From positions 1-64,000 of the forward strand of contig WHTA01000015.1 in the NCBI GenBank assembly GCA_009379825.1: a DNA stretch of 64,000 nt, read 5' to 3'. This document shows, one piece after another, positions 25,566-34,265 of the stretch (positions are counted from its first letter, which is position 1; each line of letters begins with the position of its first letter). The translations under genes and the position numbers were made by a program. The stretch comes from Streptosporangiales bacterium. GTDB taxonomy: Bacteria; Actinomycetota; Actinomycetes; Streptosporangiales; WHST01. Below the pieces are notes generated by a model. The model was not told the DNA's origin and ran no database searches. It was given only the letters and a program-made list of their open reading frames with translations.

Positions 25566-27596
25566 CTATCCGCCGTACCAGTACGCCGTCGACGAGTAGT
25601 CCGCCGGGATGTTGCTCGTCGGGCCGTGTTCGATGGTGAACCGCAGGCTCTCCGCGAACGACGGCGCGTCCGAGAGCGTCAGCCGGTAGGCACCTGTGCA
25701 GTCGTACGTGCAGCCGAAGGTGCCGGGCTCGTTCGACGGGTTGCCGTTGGTCGGTGCGTTGAACGGGCCACGGTTGAAGTACCAGCCACCTTGGTAGAAG
25801 TCCTCGGTACCCGTGCCGTGCCACTGCGGCTGCTCGGCTCCGTCGGTGTAGACGCGCTCGTCTCCTTCCAGTTACTCGCGCTGGTTGCCGGAGGCGACGT
25901 GCCCGCGCATGGTGTGCGTGACGCCGACGAACTTCCCGCGCCCGGTGGCGTTCAGGAACGTGTAGTCCACCCCGTTGTTCTTCACCGTCTGCGCGCGCGA
26001 CGTGGTGCGGAAGTGGCCTGCGGTGCCGCTGTCGCCGAGCGCTTGTGCCCACCTGCTGTCGGCTGCCGTCGTGACGGACGCGGAGCCACCCTTGATCGCG
26101 ACGTCGGAGTCGTTGTGCAGCTCGACCTTGAGCCGGTTCGAGTACGGCATCGGCCACCACGAGGAGAGCGTCTTCGTGTCCGGGTCGACGCCGTACATGA
26201 GCGACCTGACCTCGTACAGGCCGAGACCGGTGCCGAAGAACTCACCGAGCGGCGAGTCGACGAGCCGCCTGCCGTCGAAGCTGACGGTGATGCGCGCCTC
26301 GGCGAGCAGCTCGTCGCTCGGCCGTACGGCTGCCTGCTCCTCGTCCGTCGGCGGGTAGGTGAAGGTGCGGGTGCCGGCCCAGGTCGGCTTCTCGATCCGG
26401 TAGTCGTGCTGCGCCTCGGACGGGTTGCCTTCGCCGACGTCCACGGTGTCGGTGCGGGTGTACTCGCCGCCGACCTTGCTCGCCGCGTCGTAGCGGAACT
26501 CGTTGTAGTCGAGGTCGGACGACACGAAGACGTTGCGGATGGTGACGCTGGACTTGCCTGCGGTCACCCGTGCCGGCAGGTCGACCGTCTGGTCGGCCCA
26601 GGCCCCGCTCGAGGTCTGGTCGAGCGGGGCCCACTCGCCGACGCGCTCCCCGTCGACGAGCACGTCGGCCCGCTGGTTGCCGATGGCCGAGTCGAGCCTG
26701 CGGGTCAGCCGCACGCCGTCGTTGGCCGGGTCGATGGCGACGGTGAACTCGCTGTACCCGTCGGTGCCGAACGCGCGGCCGTCGTCGGTGATGCGTTCCT
26801 GGTCGGCGCCGACGAGCTGCGGCATCCGCAGCTGCAGCGCGGTGAGCACGCCGGCAACGCTTTGCTTGCCGAGTACGGCCTTGCCGCCCGCAGGGACGTC
26901 GAGGTCCGTGGTCTTCGTGGTCGCGCCCGGCTGCGGTGGCTTCGGGTCGGCCGTTCCCGCCGCCTCGAGCTTCGCGACGACGTCCGTCGCCTTGTCGGTG
27001 GGGTCGAAGGTCTCCACCCCCTGCGCGCCGGGGAAGGTGCGGTGCGAGACGTGGTAGAAGAGCGGGTTGTGCTCCGTGCTGACCTTCATCGACTCGCGGT
27101 ACGGCATCGGCACCTTCAGGTACACGCCACCTGAGCTCTCGTCGGCGTTGGCGACGAGCGGGTACACGAACGGCGCGCCCAGGTCGCCGTTCACGACGTC
27201 CTGCAGCGGCGCGTCGAGCACGGTCTCGCCGTCCAGCTCGATCCGGATGTCGCCGGTCCTTGTGACGTCCCCCTCGTCGCGGGTGAACCAGATCGAGGCG
27301 ATCTCGCCCGCGCCTTCGTCGTCGGCGAGGACGCACCGGCCCTCCTCCTGGCGCAGGCACGAGTACGTGCCCTCGAACCCGTCGTCGTTGCCGCCGGTGC
27401 GGTCGTAGCTGGAGAACTGGTGCGCCTGGGTGCCGGTGCCGAGCTCGGGCAGGCGGTCGAGCTGCCGGTAGGTCTCCCAGCCGATGGGGCCGAAGTCGGG
27501 CGCGGCGGACGCCTGGGCGGGGAACAACACGAGGGCGAGCGCGAGTGCTGCGCCGGTTGCGACTATCCGGGACGACAAACGTTGGACTGACGACAT
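25566..27596 (-). pseudogene. Secreted DUF2961 (GH172-type) glycosidase with an internal TAA stop
   Basis: The first 574 codons start with a signal peptide ([21 protein letters not shown]) and end ...HVASGNQRE at a TAA (25872-25874). The same frame then continues for 101 codons, [29 protein letters not shown]..., to a TAG at 25566-25568. The downstream part contains GTGTEDFY, a DUF2961 hallmark, and is needed for the fold. The TAA most likely replaces a tyrosine codon (REYLEGDE). GH172 members include exo-D-arabinofuranosidases and alpha-D-fructofuranosidases. The true end abuts the ABC ATPase ATG. Readthrough or a base-call error cannot be excluded. Confidence 0.85.
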
Positions 27597-27605
27597 TGTG
27601 CGGTC

Positions 27606-29341
27606 CTAACCGGTTCTGTTCAGTTGTGGTGACGATCCCCCGGACGTGCGGTAGTAGACCTCGAGCTCGGCGATGGAGGTGAAGTGCGCGCCGCCGCCTG
27701 GCCGGCCGACCACTCGCACACCGTCACCAAAGGTGTCCGCGAACCTGAACGTGTAGGTCTTGAACGGGCCCGCGGACGCGTCGTACGGGTACCGCGGCGC
27801 GACGCGCGCGTCCGGTACGTCGACCCAGCGGAAGTTCTGCCGCACCTGCACCCGCAGGTCGGCGCCGAACCATCCGCCGTCGTCGAAGACCTTGCCCGTC
27901 GTGTAGACGACCTCGTTCATCCGGTACGGCTTCGCCCAGGTGAAGCCCCAGTGGTCCAGGGTCTTGTTCTCCTGGTCGAAGCTGTCCTCGCTCCTGGTGC
28001 GGTCGCCGTCGTTGTAGTACTCGCCGTGGCCGTAGTGCGCGCTCTTCTCGATGGGCGTCACGCCCGCACCCGAGCGGGCGAGGTTGTCGTGCTGGTCCGG
28101 TTCGTTCCCCGGCAGTTGCGGCGTGAACGGCTGCATGGTCAGCTTCCGCAGGTTGAAGGCGTACGTGGCGTCGCCGCACTCCCTGCCGACCCACCAGTTC
28201 GACTGCACCCACATCGTCGTGCCGTCGGCGGAGATGAACTTCGACGGGATGACCGTGCCGTAGCCGCCGTTCTTCGGGCCCGGGCAGTCGGCGCCGCGGC
28301 CGTACCACGGGTAGCCGCCGAAGTCCTTGGTGAGGAACAGTTTCCACGGTCCCCACGGGGTCGGCGCCTCGTAGAACTCGAACGTGTACTCGGTCCAGGA
28401 GGTGTAGAGGTACCGGTCGAGTGCCTTGACGTAGACGACGCCCGCCTGCGAGATCACCGAGAGGTTGTGCAGGTACTGGTCGGCGTTCCGCAGCGTCTTG
28501 TACTGCCGCCGTGCGTCGTGCAGCACCGGCCGCTTGGCCCCGATGTCCCTGCGCCACACCGGTGCGCCACCGCTGAGGCCGGCGAAGAACTCCCAGCGGT
28601 TCCTGTTCTCCACCGCACCCTTCGGCGCGCGGGCGAGGTAGACGTCGACGGGGTCCGGCACCGTGTCGCTGAACGAGTCGCGCCAGTTGCCGTCCAGGCC
28701 GTACGCGTAGACGTAGCGCGCCGCGTCCGCGCCCAGGGCCGCCTCGGCGTCGCGGGAGTCGCGGCCGAAGTCGAGGAAGAAGATCGTGGTGAAGACGTGG
28801 TCGGTGAACATCGGTTCCCGCGTCTTGTGCCAGGTGCGCCCGTGGTCGTCGGACCAGGAGACGCTCGCGTTCGGGGCGTCGTTGAACGCGACATCGCCCG
28901 GAGGGGTGCGGAGGTCCTGGATCGCGAGGTAGAGGCGACCATCGGCGCAGACGATGCCGGTGGGCTTCCTGTTGTACTTGTCTGGGTCGCCCCAGACGGT
29001 GCCGACCTCGTCGGCCGCGGCGAGCCGTTCGCCGTCGATACCAGACTCCGGGTCACCGGTGATCCGGTTGACCACGATGTCCTGCCACTGCTCGTCGCTG
29101 AAGCCGCGCCCGTCACCGTTGGCCGAATACAGGGCGTCGTCGTCGGCCCAGCAGGTCGGCACAGGTCGCCGTCGCTGTTGCTGTCCACCGACACCGCGTA
29201 CTCCACGTCGGCGGTGGCGAAGAAGGTGCTCCTCGCCACGGGAGCCGCCGCGGCGGCTCCGGGGACCCAGAGGCCGGCTGCGGCGGCGCCCGCGACTGCG
29301 GCACTGCCGGCCAGGAACCTTCGACGACTGACGTCGCTCAT
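27606..29341 (-). pseudogene. Secreted DUF4185-like enzyme with C-terminal discoidin-like domain, frameshifted
   Basis: The N-terminus is a Tat signal (SRRRFLAGSAAVAGAAAAG). At D-G-D-L the frame is lost. It resumes one frame over as PTCWADDDALYSANGDGRGF, followed by KPTGIVCADGRLYLAIQD and SWSDDHGRTWHKTREP, a beta-propeller pattern like DUF4185. The C-terminal 130 residues (MNEVVYTTGKVFDDGGWF ... GGAHFTSIAELEVYY) look like an F5/8 (discoidin) carbohydrate-binding domain. One base is missing at 29160/29161, where TGG would encode the tryptophan. DUF4185 proteins include endo-D-arabinanases (GH183). The start overlaps the upstream DUF2961 stop by 4 bp. Confidence 0.75.
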
Positions 29342-30438
29342 CGCCGTCCTCCTCGCTCGGCGCGGGGGAGTCGGTCCGCGACCGCGGGGATGCCGAACGG
29401 CTGGTGCGGTTCGTTCTGGTACCAGTACGCGACGGACGAGTAGTCGTCACTGCGCTTGTTGGCGTGCCCGTGCTCGATGGTGACCCTGATCGACCGCTCG
29501 AACGTGATCGGGTCCTCGATGTGGAAGCGGTACATGGAGATGTCGCCGGACCAGTTGGGGCCGCCGGGCAGCGTGATGCCGTGGTACGGCGCGGCGTACG
29601 CCTGGTCCGGGCACCAGGCCGTGTTGAAGTAGTCCTCGGTACCGGTGCCGTGCAGCGTCGGCGGCCAGGTGTCACCGTCGATGAAGATCATGTCGTCGCC
29701 CTCGCCGTACCAGTTCCACACGTCGGTCTCGCGCAGGTTCCTTATGCTGAGCACGCAGCCGACGTAGTGCCCCCGTCCGGCCGCGTCGAGGATCACGTAG
29801 TTGTCCTTGCCGGTGTCGTTCACGCCGCCGAACTGCAGCTCCTCGTTGCTCTCGGCGGGCTCGCCGGAACCGGGGCACGGGTTTGCCCTGCGCCACTGCG
29901 CGTGGAACCGGCCGAGCCCGTCGTCGAGCTCGTCGAACTGCTCGTAGTCCACGTAGTAGTAGAGGTAGACGGCCTCCTCGGCCAGCTCGCTCACCACCTC
30001 CACCCGTGCCTCGCTGGCGAACGGCATGTGGAAGAAACAGTTGAACGCCTTGCCGTCCTGCGGGCTCATCTGGATGGGTGCCGCGGCGAAGTTGGCGGTG
30101 CGGCCGTGACCAACGCCGAAGAAGTCGCCGACCGGCACCAGGACGCTCGGCTCCTCCTCGCCGTCCCAGTAGATCCGCAGCAGGAGGCGGCGCAGGAAGT
30201 CCGGCTCGCGTGTACCTGGCGTGATGGCCATGGTCTCGTTGGCGATCGTCATCCAGATATGGTTGATCGAGCCTGCGCCCTGCAGATCGGCCAGCGTCGA
30301 GGTCGCTCCCGGCCGCAGCGTGACCCTGTCGTCGTTGCCGCCCGAGGTGTCCCAACTGGATGCCCTGCCACGGCGTGACGTCCGCAGCCGCGGCAGATCG
30401 CGCAGGCTGCTGCCGAACTGGCCGTAACCATTCACCAC
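29338..30438 (-). CDS. DUF2961 (GH172-type) glycoside hydrolase, intact
   Basis: The 366-residue protein has no signal peptide and is probably cytosolic. DUF2961 features are [21 protein letters not shown] near the N-terminus, GAGSINHIWMTIANE, VLVPVGDFFGVGHG and LHGTGTEDYFNTAWCPDQAY. Known GH172 enzymes are exo-acting on alpha-D-arabinofuranosides or alpha-D-fructofuranosides and work as oligomers. Here it could trim imported oligosaccharides. It sits between malG (9 bp) and the DUF4185-like gene (4 bp overlap), so it is clearly in the operon. It is the only glycosidase of the operon without a lesion. Confidence 0.88.
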   Translation of the reverse strand: MVNGYGQFGSSLRDLPRLRTSRRGRASSWDTSGGNDDRVTLRPGATSTLADLQGAGSINHIWMTIANETMAITPGTREPDFLRRLLLRIYWDGEEEPSVLVPVGDFFGVGHGRTANFAAAPIQMSPQDGKAFNCFFHMPFASEARVEVVSELAEEAVYLYYYVDYEQFDELDDGLGRFHAQWRRANPCPGSGEPAESNEELQFGGVNDTGKDNYVILDAAGRGHYVGCVLSIRNLRETDVWNWYGEGDDMIFIDGDTWPPTLHGTGTEDYFNTAWCPDQAYAAPYHGITLPGGPNWSGDISMYRFHIEDPITFERSIRVTIEHGHANKRSDDYSSVAYWYQNEPHQPFGIPAVADRLPRAERGGRR

Positions 30439-30447
30439 TGCGTCCCC

Positions 30448-31299
30448 CTAGTGCATTCCGGAGACCTTGATGGTCTCGATCATCTTTCGCTGGAAGACGA
30501 AGAACAGCGCCAGCGTCGGTAGGGCCGCCACCGTCGAAGCGGCCATGACGTAGTTCCACGAGGCGGCGTACTGGCTCTGGAAGCTCACCATCCCCACCTG
30601 GATCATCCAGAGCTCGGGGCGCTCCGTGATGGTGAGCGGCCACAGGAAGGCGTTCCAGTTGGCCAGGAAGAAGAACACGGCGAGCGCGCCGAGCAGCGGG
30701 CGGCTGAGCGGCAGCACGACGTGGCGGTAGATGCCCCAGTAGCCGAGTCCTTCGACGGCGGCGGCATCCTCCAGCTCGCGCGGCAGCGATAGGTAGAACT
30801 GGCGGAGGAAGAAGATGCCGAACGCGTTGAAGATCGCCGGCAGGATGAGGCCGGCGTATGAGTCCAGCAGGTTCAGCGTCTTAGCCACGAAGAACAGCGG
30901 TACGAGGATCACCGGCACCGAGACGAGCAGGGTGGCGAAGATGCCGGTGAAGATGACGTCGCGCCCGGGGAAGCGCAGCCGCGCGAGCGCGTACGCCGCC
31001 ATCGAGTGGAACAGCAGTGCGATGAGCGTGACCATCGCCGCGACGAAGGCGCTGTTGAGGATGTAGCGCACCAGTGGCGCCCGCGTGAACACGTAGCGGA
31101 AGTTGTCGAAGGTCGGGTCTGTGGGGATGGGGGAGAGGCTGTAGATCTCGTCCGCCGGCTTGAACGCGCCCGACGCCATCCAGACCAGCGGTGCCACGGT
31201 GAGCAGTGCGAGGAACGCGATGGCGAGCCAGAGCGCGAGCCGACCGATGCGCTGGGAGCTGCGCCCCGGTCCGTCGGCCGCGTGCCTATTCGAGCTCAA
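30448..31299 (-). CDS. Carbohydrate ABC transporter permease, MalG family
   Basis: The 283-residue protein has six membrane segments and the cytoplasmic EAA loop ELEDAAAVEGLGYWGIYRHVVLPLS, which docks the ATPase. The usual family C-terminus MIETIKVSGMH is present. Its partner malF is truncated and no solute-binding protein for this pair is visible, so the transporter is probably dead although this gene is intact. The ATPase would be a shared MsiK-type protein encoded elsewhere. The gene overlaps the malF remnant by 14 bp. Confidence 0.92.
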   Translation of the reverse strand: MSSNRHAADGPGRSSQRIGRLALWLAIAFLALLTVAPLVWMASGAFKPADEIYSLSPIPTDPTFDNFRYVFTRAPLVRYILNSAFVAAMVTLIALLFHSMAAYALARLRFPGRDVIFTGIFATLLVSVPVILVPLFFVAKTLNLLDSYAGLILPAIFNAFGIFFLRQFYLSLPRELEDAAAVEGLGYWGIYRHVVLPLSRPLLGALAVFFFLANWNAFLWPLTITERPELWMIQVGMVSFQSQYAASWNYVMAASTVAALPTLALFFVFQRKMIETIKVSGMH

Positions 31300-31660
31300 A
31301 GCGGCCGCCTCTCGTCAGGGCGAACATCGTGAGCATCCCGGCGAACAAGATGAACGCGACGAACGACGCCATCGCTGCTGCGTACCCGAAGTCGCTGTAC
31401 TGGAACGCCTGTTGGTAGATGTAGAAGATCGCCAGCGACGTGGAGTTCGCCGGCCCGCCTTTGGTCATGACGTAGACCAGGTCGAACGCCTGGAGTCCGC
31501 CGACGCCGGTGATGATGGTCATGAGGAGCACGAACAGGCTGGTGGGCTTAAGCATCGGCCAGGTGACGTACCTGAAGCTCTGCAGCGGACCGGCGCCGTC
31601 GATCCGCGCCGCGTCGTAATAGTGGCGTGGGATGTCCTGTAGGCCGGCGAGGAAGATCGC
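31286..31660 (-). pseudogene. C-terminal third of a MalF-type sugar permease (5' part deleted)
   Basis: The frame reads AIFLAGLQDIPRHYYDAARIDGAG (the EAA loop), then LLMTIITGVGGLQAFDLVYVMTKGGPANST and two membrane segments, ending GGRFELE. This matches about the last 125 residues of MalF/UgpA proteins, which are normally about 300 long. Upstream of 31660 the sequence changes abruptly to an isomerase-like gene in another frame. The first four membrane segments are therefore missing, and there is no start site at the homology boundary. Confidence 0.88.
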
Positions 31661-32386
31661 GCATCACGTAGTACGTGCGCACCTGCCGCTCGAGCAGCTC
31701 GGGGGTGAGCTGCTTGCCGTCGTAGTGCACGCCGGCGGCGTGCCGTTCCAGCCAGCTCACCGCCTGCTTCACCCTGGACGCCTCGGCGCTCTCCGCTCGC
31801 CGTACCAGTTCCCACTGGTCGATCTCCTCGACGTCCATGCCGAACTTGGAGATCCACTGGTCGGCGTTCGCGACCGCCGTGTACATGCCCATCGGCCGCC
31901 CGCCGATCCGGCCGAAGGTGGAGCCGCGCAGCCCTCGGACGGCGGTGGCCGCGCGCACCTGGACGAGGATGCCGTCGAGCACCTCGGCGGAGCGGATGTC
32001 GCCCCAGGCGCGGTGTGGACATGGCCGATCTGGTCGAGTGCGCCGCCACCGGCGAGCATGCCGACCATGCCCGGCTGCACCGGGTCGATGCTGCCGTAGA
32101 GCAGCAGCGGTCCCGTGGTCTCGGCCGCCGCGAGCATGGTGAAGTGCGGGAACGCCCACACCGGGTAGTGGAAGATCGTCAGGTCGGGCCTGGCATCGGC
32201 GATCCGGCGGGCTTCTGCGGTGGCGAGCTCGTTGGTCCATACCGGCTCGTGCGCACGGACGACCTCGTGGCCGGCGCCTTCGAGCGCGGCGGCGAGCGCC
32301 CTCTCGGCGTCGGTGCAGAACGTGGTGAGGTCGCCGGCGACGAAGTCGCGGCCGTCCGACATGGTGAGTAGTCCGATACGTGCCAC
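31655..32386 (-). pseudogene. N-terminal half of an L-fucose/L-arabinose isomerase-like gene, frameshifted and 3'-deleted
   Basis: From GTG 32386 (AGGAG at 32394-32398) the protein reads MARIGLLTMSDGRDFVAGDLT to GALDQIGHVHT. A one-base deletion near 32012 then shifts the frame. The next frame continues AWGDIRSAEVLDGILVQVRAA, GSTFGRIGGRPMGMYTAVAN, MDVEEIDQWELVRRAE and ERQVRTYYVMRD, and is cut at about 31660 by the malF remnant. The FGRIGGRPMGMY and WGDIRS patterns are those of the fucose/arabinose isomerase family, which includes enzymes turning D-arabinose into D-ribulose. Family proteins are about 450-590 residues; some 240 remain. Confidence 0.8.
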
Positions 32387-32429
32387 GGGCCAGCTCCTTC
32401 CGCAGACCGCTGTGTCCAGGAGGTACGGT

Positions 32430-32451
32430 AAATCGATTTCTAAATCGATTT
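32430..32451. promoter_or_regulatory. Tandem LacI-family operators
   Basis: Two copies of the perfect palindrome AAATCGATTT lie at 32430-32439 and 32442-32451, 12 bp centre to centre. They are AT-rich islands in GC-rich DNA, inside the 183-bp gap between the sugar operon and the divergent LacI gene. A CG-centred palindrome is typical of LacI-family sites. I infer that the adjacent regulator binds here and represses the operon. Confidence 0.78.
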
Positions 32452-32505
32452 CTGGAGAGGACTGTAGGTGGGTGTCGTGAGGGTGTCAATGGGGCGTCTG
32501 GCCCT

Positions 32506-32526
32506 ACGGTGAATCGTTCACACCGT
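32506..32526. promoter_or_regulatory. Second inverted repeat upstream of the LacI gene
   Basis: ACGGTG (32506-32511) and CACCGT (32521-32526) are inverted arms. Inside them GTGAA-TCG-TTCAC is also a perfect inverted repeat offset by one base. It lies 44 bp before the LacI start codon and may be an autoregulatory or accessory site. Confidence 0.4.
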
Positions 32527-32569
32527 GACGACGCGGGTAGCTGCGCTTCGGTAACAGGAGGGGATGGGC

Positions 32570-33559
32570 ATGGTGACCACGATCCGCGACGTCGCTGGCG
32601 CGGCAGGGGTGTCACCGGCGACGGTGTCGCGCGTACTCAACCAACGGGTCGAGGTGGCCGCGGACCTCAGAGACCGGGTGAACGCGGCGGTGCAGGAGCT
32701 CGGCTACCGGCCGAACGGGCCGGCGCGCAGCTTGCGTAAACGCGCGACGACCGTACTCGGCATCATCATCCCCGACGTGCAGAACCCGTTCTTCACGGCG
32801 ATGGTGCGCGGCATCGAGGACACGGCGCAGCGCGCCGGGTACTCCGTGGTGCTCGCGAACACCGACGAGGACCAGGACAAGCAGCAGCGCTACCTGGAGG
32901 TGGCCGCGGCGGAGCAGCTGGCCGGCGTCGTGCTCGCCCCGGCGCGGCAGAGCAACCGCGGGCTTGAGGTGCTCGTCGGCCAGGGCATCCCGGTCGTCAC
33001 CGTCGACCGGCGGTTGCGCGACGGCCCGGTGGACAGCGTGGTGGTCAACAACCACAAGGCGGCCAAGGACGCCACGAAGCACCTGATCGACCGCGGCCGG
33101 CGGCGGATCGGGATCGTCGCCGGCCTGCTGAGCACCACGACCGGTGCCCGGCGGTTGGCCGGCTACAAGGCCGCGCTGAAGCAGGCGGGGATCGAGCTGG
33201 ACGAGGAGCTCGTCGCGAAGGCGGACTTCCGGCTGGAGGGCGGGTACCAGGCGGCGAAGCAGCTGCTCGACCGCGGCCGGCCGGACGCCGTGTTCGCGTC
33301 CAACAACCTGATGACCATCGGCACCCTGCAGGCGCTGGCCGAGGCCGGGGTGGCCATCCCGGACGACGTCGCCGTGGTCGGCTTCGACGACATCAGCTGG
33401 GCGACGGCGCTGCGGCCGCCGCTGACGGCCGTAAGGCAGCCCACGTACGAGATTGGAGCGCGGGCGGCCGAGCTGCTGCTCGGCCGGGTGGCCGGCGACG
33501 CGGCCGAGCCGCGCCACGTCGTGCTGTCCGCAGAACTGGTCGTGCGCGGCAGCAGCTAG
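32570..33559 (+). CDS. LacI family transcriptional regulator
   Basis: The 329-residue protein begins with the LacI helix-turn-helix TIRDVAGAAGVSPATVSRVLN and hinge helix RPNGPARSLRKR. A periplasmic-binding-like domain follows (VLGIIIPDVQNPFFTAMVRGIED, later DAVFASNNLMTIGTLQAL and AVVGFDDISWATALRPPLT). The ATG at 32570 is preferred over ATG 32564 because AGGAGG (32556-32561) is then 8 bases away rather than 2. It is divergent from the arabinan-type operon and is its probable repressor. It is intact although its operon is damaged. The inducer is unknown. Confidence 0.94.
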   Translation: MVTTIRDVAGAAGVSPATVSRVLNQRVEVAADLRDRVNAAVQELGYRPNGPARSLRKRATTVLGIIIPDVQNPFFTAMVRGIEDTAQRAGYSVVLANTDEDQDKQQRYLEVAAAEQLAGVVLAPARQSNRGLEVLVGQGIPVVTVDRRLRDGPVDSVVVNNHKAAKDATKHLIDRGRRRIGIVAGLLSTTTGARRLAGYKAALKQAGIELDEELVAKADFRLEGGYQAAKQLLDRGRPDAVFASNNLMTIGTLQALAEAGVAIPDDVAVVGFDDISWATALRPPLTAVRQPTYEIGARAAELLLGRVAGDAAEPRHVVLSAELVVRGSS

Positions 33560-33582
33560 CCGCCGGCCGCTAGGCTCGGGGC

Positions 33583-34182
33583 GTGCTGCACGTGGGACTC
33601 ACCGGTGGGATCGGTTCGGGCAAGAGCGAGGTGACCAAGCGCCTGGCCGCGCTCGGCGCCGTGGTGACCGACGCCGACGTGCTCTCCCGCGAGGTGGTTG
33701 CCCCTGGCACGCCGGGTCTGGCGGAGATCGTCGAGGCGTTCGGGCCGGAGATGCTCGCGGCGGACGGTTCGCTCGACCGGCCGCGGCTCGGGCAAGTGGT
33801 GTTCGCCGACGACACGGCCAGGCAGCGCCTGGAGGCGATCGTCCACCCGAAGGTGCGGGCCAGGCGCAACGAGCTGGTCGCCGCGGCACCGGCGGACGCG
33901 ATCGTGGTCGATGACGTGCCGCTGCTGGTCGAGGCCGACCTGGCCGGCGGCTACGACGTGGTCGTGGTCGTGGACGCCCCGGACGAGGTGCGGCTGCAGC
34001 GGCTGGTCGGCCACCGCGGCATGACCGAGGCGGACGCCAGGGCGCGGCTGGACGCGCAGGCCCCCAGGGAGGAGCGGCTCGCGGTCGCCGACCTGGTCGT
34101 CACCAACGACACCGACCTGGACACCCTGGACGAGCGCGTCCGCCGGCTGTGGGCCGAGCTCACCGCCCGTGCCCAGGCATGA
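33583..34182 (+). CDS. coaE: Dephospho-CoA kinase
   Basis: The 199-residue enzyme phosphorylates dephospho-CoA, the last step of CoA synthesis. It has the P-loop GLTGGIGSGKSEV at residues 5-17, DADVLSREVV, and VVVDAPDEVRLQRLVGHRGM in the lid region. Some actinobacteria have a CoaE fused to a GrpB-like domain; this one is the short form. The GTG at 33583 gives the correct N-terminus. It lies 23 bp after the LacI gene and may share its transcript. It marks the return to core genes often found near rpsA and uvrB. Confidence 0.95.
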   Translation: MLHVGLTGGIGSGKSEVTKRLAALGAVVTDADVLSREVVAPGTPGLAEIVEAFGPEMLAADGSLDRPRLGQVVFADDTARQRLEAIVHPKVRARRNELVAAAPADAIVVDDVPLLVEADLAGGYDVVVVVDAPDEVRLQRLVGHRGMTEADARARLDAQAPREERLAVADLVVTNDTDLDTLDERVRRLWAELTARAQA

Positions 34183-34265
34183 CGGTCGCGACGGCGGTTG
34201 TCGGTGGCGCGACGTACGGTGGTCTAGGTCCGGTGACGAGGGCCCGGTAACGAGGGGAGGGTGCC

